From Verrucomicrobiota bacterium (GTDB lineage Bacteria; Verrucomicrobiota; Kiritimatiellia; JAAZAB01), in contig JAHIMN010000248.1 of assembly GCA_018896395.1 (NCBI GenBank), positions 1 to 6,368 on the forward strand: a stretch of DNA of 6,368 nt. Direction: 5' to 3'. The notes below the pieces were generated by a model, which saw only the letters and a program-made list of their open reading frames with translations, was not told the origin of the DNA and made no database searches. This document shows, piece by piece, positions 1-5,764 of the stretch. The position numbers and the translations under genes are program-made. How positions within the stretch are numbered: position 1 is the first letter of the stretch; each line of letters opens with the position of its first letter.

Positions 1-710
1 AGGGCCACGTGTCCATACACGCTACGCTTGGCGGCCGTCACGTACGTTCCGCCGGGTCCGGCGATTTTATCCACTTTACGGAGCGTGGCGGTTCCATAGG
101 CCATGGCGCCAATGGCCTGAATGCCCCCAATCTTGTAAATCTCCGTGGCGCCCGCCAGTTCCAACGCGTACAACAGATACGGGTTCATGTGCCGTGACGC
201 ATCCACCGGCGAGCAGGCCACGATTTCCGGGACACCCGCGGCCCTGGCAAGGGTTGCCGTCATCAGCGCCGTGGATACCAGGGGTGCCTGGCCGCCGGGA
301 ATATACAGGCCGATGCGTTCCAGGGGCGCAAACTGTTCCCCAACCGTGCCGCCCTTGGACGTGGACATGCTCCAATCCTTTTTCAGGCTGGCGCGCGCGA
401 AATTGAGAATCCGCTTGTGCGCTTCCTGGGCGGCGGTTACGAAATCGGCGTCCACCTGGGTGCGGGCCGCATTGAGTTCCGCTTTCTGAACGGCAAACTG
501 GGCAGGGGTCAGGTCCGCGCCATCCAGTTGACGAATGAACCGCGCCACGGCCTCGTCGCCGCGGGTTTGAATGTCCGCCAGCATTTCGCGGGCCTTGGTT
601 TCGGCGGCAACGTCAAAGGCGGGACGATTGAGAAAGGCGGTCACCAGCGCCGACGGGTTATCCGGCATCCAGGCGACAGTAGGGATGGTAATAAGGGTTT
701 CAGCGCTCAT
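1..710 (-). CDS. hisD: Histidinol dehydrogenase, N-terminal half (partial at window edge)
   Basis: HisD carries out the last two steps of histidine biosynthesis in the cytoplasm, oxidising L-histidinol to L-histidine through the aldehyde with NAD and a bound zinc. The minus-strand frame is open for 236 codons from the ATG at 710 to the left edge. Family blocks are clear: GLYIPGGQAPLVSTALMTA at residues 134-152 (with the Tyr that contacts NAD in E. coli HisD, here Tyr136), AAGVPEIVACSP at 157-168, GGIQAIGAMAYGT at 195-207 and KIAGPGGTYVTAAKR at 215-229. The family is usually about 430 residues, so roughly half is visible; the zinc ligands and catalytic histidines lie beyond the edge. The usual GPGN reads GPGG here, a small oddity. 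An in-frame ATG at 728 could add six residues, but it has no Shine-Dalgarno and touches a repeat arm. The ATG at 710 has only a weak GGAA about nine bases upstream. A 224-bp gap separates it from the TonB-like gene, so it is probably transcribed separately. Confidence 0.96.
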   Translation of the reverse strand, partial: MSAETLITIPTVAWMPDNPSALVTAFLNRPAFDVAAETKAREMLADIQTRGDEAVARFIRQLDGADLTPAQFAVQKAELNAARTQVDADFVTAAQEAHKRILNFARASLKKDWSMSTSKGGTVGEQFAPLERIGLYIPGGQAPLVSTALMTATLARAAGVPEIVACSPVDASRHMNPYLLYALELAGATEIYKIGGIQAIGAMAYGTATLRKVDKIAGPGGTYVTAAKRSVYGHVA

Positions 711-934
711 GGCATATAATTCCGGCATGGTTCAACGGTTCAAGGAAATGCAGAATTAAGAATGCAAAATTTTTTAAGACTTTGTTTCTTCATTCTTCAT
801 TCTGCCTTCTACATTTCTTCATCCAACCGTTGAACCACTAAACCGTGAACCCGACAACCTTTCCTGTAGTTACAAATTTACAGCCAAGGCGCAGGAAATA
901 CAACTGTTGATTGCGGTCCTGTCGTGATGACGAC
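711..934. other. Intergenic region upstream of hisD, repeat-bearing
   Basis: No gene is seen here. It lies between the stop of the TonB-like gene (935-937) and the start of hisD (710) and should hold the hisD promoter, but no clear -35/-10 pair could be picked out. Most of it is the long inverted repeat at 728-837. A second, short inverted repeat (TTTCCTG at 860-866, CAGGAAA at 892-898) lies just after the TonB-like gene on the minus strand. It has no T-run after it, so it is not called a terminator. Confidence 0.6.
728..837. repeat. Large imperfect inverted repeat (GGTTCAAC / GAATGAAGAATG type)
   Basis: The outer arms are 13 bases and perfect: TGGTTCAACGGTT at 728-740 and AACCGTTGAACCA at 825-837. 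Inner arms follow: GCAGAATTAAGAATG at 750-764 pairs with CATTCTTCATTCTGC at 791-805, with one mismatch in 15. The centre (765-790) is AT-rich. A further related unit, AACCGTGAACC, sits at 841-851. The same units recur in the exbB-TPR gap at 2924-3029, so this is a repeated element and not a site peculiar to hisD. Its function is unknown. Confidence 0.85.
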
Positions 935-1666
935 CTACGGACGGGATGCCCGGCCGGGACCGTATACCGTCAGGCGGCCCTCGCCGGGCGCACTGCTCGG
1001 CGTTACCCGGCATTGATACAGGCGCCGGATGACTTCATCGCGCAGGGGCAGGTCGAGCGCCGCCGATTCCAGCAAAGCGTGTTGTACCCGGCCGGTCTCG
1101 TCATAGCGCAGAACGGCGGTGAACGACCAGGGCCCGGAGGGCTCGCGTATTGCGAACATGGGCGCAAGATCCACCGAGCGGCCTTGCCAATTACCGGTCA
1201 AGTCCATTCGATAGGCTGGCGGCGCCAACGATGGGCGTTGGACCGGTGTGGGGAGCGCAAAGCGTTGGGGCGTCAGAGGGGTCATGGGACGCGGCGGAGT
1301 CAACATGGGAATCTGGTCCTTCTGTTCCGTGGGGGACGTATCCGGGAAGCGGAGGAAGCTATAGGTCGCGTCGAGCGGCGGTTTGACCGCGTTGGTCTGG
1401 CCGGGTTTGGCCGGGGGTAGCATCATGGCGGCGGAAAGCGCGATCAGCGCCGGGGAATGCGCGGCATTCCATTCGTCATAATGCTCCTGATGGTCGCCGG
1501 TTGTCAGGAGGGCGGGACAATATGTGATGGCCGGCGGCGTCAGCCGCGCTGGCGAAAAACCAGGGTGCAGGGACGGTGACCAAATGAACAGGAACGCCGC
1601 CACGGCGAGTGTGAGAACGCAGGCCGCCATCCTGTCGCGCCGTGCCATGGAAGCGCGCGTGTTCAT
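935..1666 (-). CDS. TonB-like energy-transducer protein, divergent
   Basis: Probably the periplasm-spanning partner of the ExbB-ExbD motor encoded just upstream. The 243-residue protein has a basic N-terminus, one transmembrane segment at about 13-30, a long proline-rich middle (about 84-151, rich in PP, TPP and LTP) and a small C-terminal domain at about 179-236. That domain has the TonB C-terminal pattern: a beta strand (FTAVLRYDETG), then 'GRV..ALLESAALDLPLRDEVIRRL', then a last strand ending in GEGRLTVYG. This order is that of TonB proteins. The sequence match is weak, so the call rests on architecture and position. SPSLH at 30-34 gives the SxxxH spacing of E. coli TonB (Ser16/His20), but it sits at the outer end of the membrane segment, not in its middle. 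The ATG at 1666 overlaps the exbD stop by four bases (ATGA) and has GAAGAGG seven bases upstream, which supports this start over Met7 and Met13. It could instead be a TolA-like or unrelated single-pass protein. Confidence 0.7.
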   Translation of the reverse strand: MNTRASMARRDRMAACVLTLAVAAFLFIWSPSLHPGFSPARLTPPAITYCPALLTTGDHQEHYDEWNAAHSPALIALSAAMMLPPAKPGQTNAVKPPLDATYSFLRFPDTSPTEQKDQIPMLTPPRPMTPLTPQRFALPTPVQRPSLAPPAYRMDLTGNWQGRSVDLAPMFAIREPSGPWSFTAVLRYDETGRVQHALLESAALDLPLRDEVIRRLYQCRVTPSSAPGEGRLTVYGPGRASRP

Positions 1667-2121
1667 GGCATAACCTCTTCGCCAAAGGATGGCCGGGTAG
1701 CCAGGTTGACTTGTTGGAGTCCGGCGGTCGTGGCCATATTCATGACGCGCAGGATGACGCCGTACGGCACGCGGACATCGGCTTCAATCGTGATGGCCGT
1801 GGTCTTTTGATTGCGGACGGCATTACGGAATGCCGTAGCCAAGCCATCGAGCGTCACCCGTTCGTCATTGAAAAAAAACAGACCCTCCTGGGTCAACGTC
1901 ACCACCATGAGCCCATATGGAGTGCCGGTGAGGAACGCGGCGGCGGGCAATTGGACGGCGGAAGATGGTTGACGCACGAACGAGGCGTGCAAGAGCATGA
2001 ACAGCATGATGAGGAGCGCCAGATTGACGAGCGGCATGAGGCCCAGCGGGTTATGGAACAACCTCTGCCGGGGCCGATAGCGCCGCCAGCGAATGCCGGC
2101 CTGTTCGCGTACGGAGGTCAT
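1663..2121 (-). CDS. exbD: ExbD/TolR-family motor protein lacking the usual membrane Asp
   Basis: ExbD/TolR proteins have one transmembrane helix inside the ExbB/TolQ pentamer and a periplasmic domain; the helix carries an essential Asp used in proton flow. This 152-residue protein has the family length and layout: a basic cytoplasmic N-terminus (1-22), a membrane helix at about 28-47, then a QLPAA segment at about 57-61 matching the 'VNLP' region of ExbD. The periplasmic domain (about 70-142) aligns well with E. coli ExbD (LFFFNDERVTLDGL against MFIGNDPVTDETM; TTAITIEADVRVPYGVILRVM against the TTIFFRADKTVDYETLMKVM region). The membrane motif, normally P-[FLI]-I-D, reads PLVN, so the key Asp is Asn33 (codon AAT at 2025-2023). 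It overlaps exbB by four bases (ATGA) upstream and the TonB-like gene by four downstream. AAGGA lies seven bases before the start. Family assignment is firm; normal proton use is doubtful. Confidence 0.93.
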   Translation of the reverse strand: MTSVREQAGIRWRRYRPRQRLFHNPLGLMPLVNLALLIMLFMLLHASFVRQPSSAVQLPAAAFLTGTPYGLMVVTLTQEGLFFFNDERVTLDGLATAFRNAVRNQKTTAITIEADVRVPYGVILRVMNMATTAGLQQVNLATRPSFGEEVMP

Positions 2122-2894
2122 ACGTCTGTCCTTATTTGATCGGCCTGCCCGAGCTCGGCCAGGGTCTTGCCCGCCTGCCCAAGCTCGGCCAGCCCGCCTG
2201 TAACGCTACCCGGCCCGCAGTCGCTACGCGCCAGCGTTGCGGGCGGGTGCGTAGCATTGCGGGCAGGGGCTTCCGTGGTGGAGGACGATCCAAAGCTGGT
2301 GAGGAAGGCGAGAATTTCGCCCGCTGCCCACTCCATGTCGAGCGCGATGACATCTACCTTGGACACCAGCAGATTATAGCCGATATAACTGAACATGGCC
2401 ACGACCAGGCCGGCGGCCGTAGTCAGCAGGGCCTGCCAGAGACCGGCGGCCAGATCGCCGATCTGGACCAGGGGTGCCTTCTGCTGAATGACCAGAACCG
2501 TCTGAATCATGCCCAGCACCGTGCCCAGCACACCCATGAGCGGCGCGACTTGCGCAATGGTGGCCAACACGCCGAATCGTCTTTCCATGCGCGCGATTTC
2601 GGTGAGCGCCGCGTCATCAATTGCCTGTGCGATCACCTCCCGGCTTCGGTCATTATGCAGGATGGCGGCGCGCACGATATAGGCCACCGGACCGGGCGTA
2701 TCGTCGCAAATGCTGATGGCTTCATTGACGTTTCCGCGTCGGAGGATGTTGCAAATGCCCTTCAGAAAATCGTCGGTTTTAATCTTGGCCCGGTGCACGT
2801 GGAAGAACCGTTCCAGGAAAACGACCAGTGCGATGGCCCCTCCGGCCAGAATCACCCACATGACCAATCCGCCCTGTTGAATGAGCGTGAACAT
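2118..2894 (-). CDS. exbB: ExbB/TolQ/MotA-family motor protein with a repeat-derived tail
   Basis: Inner-membrane stator of a TonB/Tol-type motor, expected to form a pentamer around ExbD. The protein is 258 residues. TM1 is at about 11-29, a cytoplasmic domain at about 32-105, TM2 at about 108-137 (QVAPLMGVLGTVLGMIQTV) and TM3 at about 148-176 (LAAGLWQALLTTAAGLVVAM). Thr125 and Thr159 match the conserved channel threonines Thr148 and Thr181 of E. coli ExbB. The conserved Glu176 of 'AEALLAT' is replaced by Gln154 (codon CAG at 2435-2433). After about residue 203 the protein leaves the family pattern: the last 50 or so residues are rich in Ala, Thr, Pro and Gly and end with LAELGQA twice, ten residues apart, encoded by repetitive DNA. 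AAAGGA eight bases before the ATG supports the start. It is the first gene of the exbB-exbD-TonB-like unit, 142 bp after the TPR gene, and it overlaps exbD by four bases. Confidence 0.96.
   Translation of the reverse strand: MFTLIQQGGLVMWVILAGGAIALVVFLERFFHVHRAKIKTDDFLKGICNILRRGNVNEAISICDDTPGPVAYIVRAAILHNDRSREVIAQAIDDAALTEIARMERRFGVLATIAQVAPLMGVLGTVLGMIQTVLVIQQKAPLVQIGDLAAGLWQALLTTAAGLVVAMFSYIGYNLLVSKVDVIALDMEWAAGEILAFLTSFGSSSTTEAPARNATHPPATLARSDCGPGSVTGGLAELGQAGKTLAELGQADQIRTDV
2145..2192. repeat. 30-bp-period direct repeat in the 3' end of exbB
   Basis: The 18-mer CTGCCCRAGCTCGGCCAG occurs at 2145-2162 and 2175-2192, differing at one base. The period of 30 keeps the exbB frame and gives LAELGQA twice. 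The first copy is embedded in a near-palindrome, 2144-2163, with the perfect 10-base core CCGAGCTCGG at 2149-2158. Confidence 0.85.
2233..2268. repeat. 20-bp-period direct repeat in the 3' end of exbB
   Basis: AGCGTTGCGGGCGGG at 2233-2247 recurs as AGCATTGCGGGCAGG at 2253-2267, with two mismatches in 15. An inverted relative (GTAACGCTACCCGG, 2210-2223) lies beside it. A period of 20 is not a multiple of three, so the two copies are read in different frames of exbB. That points to DNA-level repetition, not protein-level repeats. Confidence 0.65.
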
Positions 2895-3036
2895 AATGAC
2901 AATCCTTTCATTTCAGGTTGTTGGGTTCACGGTTCACCGTTGAACGGTTGATAGAATGAACCATAGACGGCATAAGTTGCAATAGTTGAATTACGCATTG
3001 ATAACCGTGAACCGCTGAACCGTTGAACCTAAATAC
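2895..3036. other. Gap between the TPR gene and exbB, repeat-bearing
   Basis: No gene is seen. The gap separates two same-strand genes and is largely the inverted repeat at 2924-3029. The last 20 bases before exbB hold its Shine-Dalgarno. There is no T-run after a stem on the minus strand, so read-through from the TPR gene into exbB is possible. A separate exbB promoter cannot be seen with confidence. Confidence 0.55.
2924..3029. repeat. Second copy of the GGTTCAAC-type inverted repeat
   Basis: GGTTCACGGTT at 2924-2934 pairs perfectly with AACCGTGAACC at 3003-3013. The left arm continues with CCGTTGAACGG (2937-2947), itself a palindrome about a central G. The right arm continues with AACCGTTGAACC at 3018-3029. 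Both right-hand units also occur near hisD (825-836 and 841-851), there in the opposite order. The arms look like 7- or 8-base units, GGTTCA(A)C, in short tandem runs. Confidence 0.82.
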
Positions 3037-5604
3037 TTAATAAAAATATAACCAGTGTTCCGTGCGCAGTCGATTGATGCGCGCTAAAGCCTCGGTGCTG
3101 GAGGGCACATCCGCATCCACGATGCGCTGGTAGATGGCGGCTGCCTTGCGCCAGCTTTTTTCCGCTTCCTTCAACGCGGCGGCCTGGAACGCGGCGCGTG
3201 TGAACCAGACAGAGTCCTCCGGCAGGTGATCAGCCGTTTTGTAATAAAGATACACCCCGTTCATGTAATGCTCAAAAGCGTTCGGTATGCGGCCCGTTTT
3301 TTCCAGACAACGGCCGATTTTGTATTCGGCCTGCATGCGGGCCTTAGGTGTGACCGCCGGCCGGTCAAGGATGGTCTGGTAGGAGGACAGCGCTTCATCA
3401 TACCGCTTGGGATCTTCCGTGCCGAGCGTAAACTGACAGTCGCCCTTTCGAAACCAGGCGGTCTCGTTCAACTCGTGGTCCGGGAACTGCTTGATCAGGT
3501 CATTGAAGATCAGAATTGCGGCGGCGAATTCACCCAGTTCACACAGTGCGGCGGCCTGGTAATAACGGGCTTCCGGGCGCTTCGGGCTGGCGGGGTATTC
3601 CTTGATGAGCAAGGCAAAATGATTGTTGGCGCGGCGGAACTCGTTCTGTCTCAGCGCCGCGCGGCCGGCCCAGAACAGCGCGGCGTCGGCGATCGTCCTC
3701 TGGGGATACTGGCGGGCCACTGTTAGAAAGCCGGTTTCCGCCGGGCCGTAACGGCCATGGTTGTATTCATATTCGCTCACCCAGAACAGCGCGTCCGGCG
3801 CCCAGGCGGAATGGGGATAGCGCTCGACAAAAGTTCGAAAGGCGGTTCCGGCCTGTTCGTCCTGGCCCAAGCGGAATCGGCACCAGGCGCCCAGGTACAT
3901 GGCGCGATCAGCCACGTCGCTGGTGGGGCAGGTGCTATATGCCTGTTCGAAATAATTCAGTGCCGTGCTGAATCGGTCCGCGCAATATTCAATCAGGCCC
4001 AGTCCATGGAGTGCGCGGGCCCGGGTGGGATTGGAATACGTGCGGCTGATGTCTGTATACAGGGCGCGCGCGGTGTCCGCGTGCCCTTGCTGGAACTCGA
4101 TGTCGGCGATGCGCAGGAGGGCCGCGGGCGTTAGTTCGCCAACGGGATCCTTGTCCGCCAGGTCCCAGAAGAGCGTTTTGGCGCGTGCGGGTTCGTCCAA
4201 CCGGGCCCAACACTCGGCGATCTGGAATTCGGCCTGATCGGCCGGCAGGGTTTCAGGCCATTGCGTTTGAACGCGTGCATATGATTCGATTGCCAGCTTG
4301 TACTGGCCGGCGGCCACGTGCGCATCGCCGACGAGCAGGCGGTTGCGGGCCTTTACCAACTGGTTCGGTTCCCCCTCGCAAGCCTTTTCAAAGGCCAGCG
4401 TAGCCTCGTTGAAGCGGCCGAGGTTGAACAATGCCCGGCCTTTGCCCTGCTGGGCACGCGCCGTGCCCACAGGGTCGGAAAATGTTTCCAGGTAATTTTG
4501 AAAGTCACGCAGGGCCTTGTCGGAGAGTCCCTTTTCCAGCAGGGTCTGGGCCAATTCCAACTGGACTTCGCGGGCCAGCGCGTTGGTGGACTGGGCGACC
4601 ACGAAGCTGCGGACGAGAGCGATGCCCTCTTCCGGCTTATCCATTTTCAGAAGCAGTTTGCCTTTGCGCAGATTGCAGATCCCTTTCAAGGTGGGATCGG
4701 AGAGCTGTTCGATGCCTCGATCCAGCAGGCTAAGGGCTTCGACCAGATTGGTTTGAGCTACGGCGATCTCGGTCAGCGAAAGGAGCGCCATGGCGCGATA
4801 TTCGTCGGGGACATTGCGCAGGTTAGCCAGTGGGGTATAGGCGTTGCGGGCCTTGTTCCAGGCGCGCTCATTCAGGTAGATGCGGCCCAGCATGCTCAGA
4901 TGTTCCTGTCCCGCACGCGTTTCCGGGTTCGTGCTGGGCATGTGTTCCAGCACTTCTCGGGCCGCATTGATCCTGCCGGCGTTAATGAGCGTCTCGGCCC
5001 AGTCCAGGCGGTTAGCCGGGCCTTCCGGCGTGTTTTCGTACAGGTCCGCAAAGCGCGCAAAACACGCCACGGCCGCGTTGGTCTCACCCTGTTTGACCAG
5101 TGACCATGCCTGCAGGCGGAGGGCCCGGGAACGGTATTGTGATTGCGGATACTGCTGCTCCAGCCAGCGGCAGGCGACCACAACCTGAGCCCAGCGTTCT
5201 TTTTCAAAGTTGGCCATGGCCAGCCAGAATTCAAAAGCATCCGCTTGCGACGAACCATCGGCCAGCTTCCTGTTTTGCTCCAACAGTTGAAGCATGTCCT
5301 GGTATCGTTTCTGACCATACAGCGTCTGGGCCAGCAGAAGAATACCCTCGCGACGCTCTTCGGGCGTGGTGGCCTTCTGCAGGTAATGCGTCAGTTTTGC
5401 GTGCGCGACGTCATACAATTCGTCTTCCAGCGCGGCGCGGCTGTCGGCGAGCAGGTCGGAAGTTGGGGAGAGCGGCGCGGCCATTGCCGCTGGTGTGGTC
5501 GACAACAGGATTGTAGCTGTCAGCAAGGCTGCCCAAATAAGTGGGCGGGCAGGACGATATCGGGCGGTGGCCATCCCGAAAATATTTTTTGGGCATGCAC
5601 TCAT
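3037..5604 (-). CDS. Long exported tetratricopeptide-repeat protein
   Basis: An 855-residue protein made almost wholly of TPR-like helix pairs, roughly 17-20 of them from about residue 50 to 850. The unit is seen repeatedly as an A..LG/A..Y.. helix, a second helix with 'A...F..L...YP', then the next 'A' helix; examples are HSAWAPDALFWVSEYEYNHG and RTIADAALFWAGRAALRQNE. This YP-[QHA]-S spacing is typical of periplasmic TPR scaffolds such as CpoB/YbgF and BamD. Residues 11-42 look like a signal peptide: basic start, hydrophobic core at about 22-36, and an AMA site with cleavage expected after Ala42. There is no lipobox Cys. The start is uncertain: neither the ATG at 5604 nor the in-frame ATG at 5574 (Met11) has a good Shine-Dalgarno, and starting at Met11 gives the more ordinary signal peptide. 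Next to ExbB/ExbD/TonB-like and downstream of lpxD, it probably scaffolds an envelope complex; no specific partner can be named. Confidence 0.9.
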   Translation of the reverse strand: MSACPKNIFGMATARYRPARPLIWAALLTATILLSTTPAAMAAPLSPTSDLLADSRAALEDELYDVAHAKLTHYLQKATTPEERREGILLLAQTLYGQKRYQDMLQLLEQNRKLADGSSQADAFEFWLAMANFEKERWAQVVVACRWLEQQYPQSQYRSRALRLQAWSLVKQGETNAAVACFARFADLYENTPEGPANRLDWAETLINAGRINAAREVLEHMPSTNPETRAGQEHLSMLGRIYLNERAWNKARNAYTPLANLRNVPDEYRAMALLSLTEIAVAQTNLVEALSLLDRGIEQLSDPTLKGICNLRKGKLLLKMDKPEEGIALVRSFVVAQSTNALAREVQLELAQTLLEKGLSDKALRDFQNYLETFSDPVGTARAQQGKGRALFNLGRFNEATLAFEKACEGEPNQLVKARNRLLVGDAHVAAGQYKLAIESYARVQTQWPETLPADQAEFQIAECWARLDEPARAKTLFWDLADKDPVGELTPAALLRIADIEFQQGHADTARALYTDISRTYSNPTRARALHGLGLIEYCADRFSTALNYFEQAYSTCPTSDVADRAMYLGAWCRFRLGQDEQAGTAFRTFVERYPHSAWAPDALFWVSEYEYNHGRYGPAETGFLTVARQYPQRTIADAALFWAGRAALRQNEFRRANNHFALLIKEYPASPKRPEARYYQAAALCELGEFAAAILIFNDLIKQFPDHELNETAWFRKGDCQFTLGTEDPKRYDEALSSYQTILDRPAVTPKARMQAEYKIGRCLEKTGRIPNAFEHYMNGVYLYYKTADHLPEDSVWFTRAAFQAAALKEAEKSWRKAAAIYQRIVDADVPSSTEALARINRLRTEHWLYFY

Positions 5605-5755
5605 GGGGCGATATGACGACGGGAGCTATTCTATCGCCCGTTCGCGGCTATTGGAAGAAGAAATCGAGTGCAAGGAGGAAATAAGACGCATGTCAGGGCA
5701 GTCAATGGCGCAACGCCACGCGCAGCGCGTGGCAGGCAAGTTTACCCCACTCTGA
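5603..5755 (+). CDS. Possible small plus-strand ORF, 50 aa
   Basis: This is the only plus-strand frame in the window that mostly avoids a minus-strand gene. It begins at an ATG that shares the CATG palindrome with the TPR start and encodes a polar, charged peptide with a likely helix (SRLLEEEIECKEEIRR, 14-29). No start signal precedes the first ATG. A strong AAGGAGG (5672-5678) precedes the internal Met30 ATG at 5690 by 11 bases, which would give only a 21-residue product. No family is recognised, and its 3' half overlaps stem-loop DNA. It is listed because it is divergent from the TPR gene and not antisense to a gene body; it may well be chance. Confidence 0.22.
   Translation: MGRYDDGSYSIARSRLLEEEIECKEEIRRMSGQSMAQRHAQRVAGKFTPL
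5606..5639 (-). promoter_or_regulatory. Inverted repeat abutting the TPR gene start
   Basis: GGGCGATA at 5606-5613 and TATCGCCC at 5632-5639 are perfect 8-base arms around an 18-base loop. On the TPR transcript the 3' arm ends one base before the ATG at 5604, exactly where a ribosome binding site should be. It could be an RNA hairpin that limits translation or a dyad operator in the DNA. If translation starts at Met11 instead, it lies about 30 bases upstream in the leader. Confidence 0.55.
5715..5733. repeat. GC-rich perfect hairpin
   Basis: GCCACGCG at 5715-5722 and CGCGTGGC at 5726-5733 form an 8-bp stem with a CAG loop. There is no T-run on either side, so it is not a typical rho-independent terminator. 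It is one of a series of stem-loops across 5715-5805. Confidence 0.75.
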
Positions 5756-5763
5756 GCAGGGGT
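5744..5763. repeat. Short hairpin ACCCC/GGGGT
   Basis: ACCCC at 5744-5748 pairs with GGGGT at 5759-5763 around a 10-base loop. Alone a 5-bp stem is weak evidence, but it fits end to end between two stronger hairpins. Confidence 0.4.
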
Positions 5764-5764
5764 C

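Noticed and set aside
726..728. Alternative hisD start ATG
   Set aside because: In frame, but it has no Shine-Dalgarno and abuts a repeat arm. The ATG at 710 is preferred, though not proven.
860..898. TTTCCTG/CAGGAAA inverted repeat as a terminator or operator
   Set aside because: Only 7 bp with a 25-base loop and no T-run; too weak to call.
911..1420. 169-aa plus-strand open frame
   Set aside because: Antisense to the TonB-like gene, Arg/Gly-rich composition typical of a shadow frame, no family match.
2136..2951. 271-aa plus-strand open frame
   Set aside because: It lies antisense to exbB across its length, has no recognisable domains and runs into the intergenic repeat. It is a shadow of GC-rich coding DNA.
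2924..3029. CRISPR-like array
   Set aside because: Units are only 7-12 bases, partly inverted, and have no uniform spacers.
4318..5103. 261-aa plus-strand open frame
   Set aside because: Fully antisense to the TPR gene, whose repeat pattern is unmistakable.
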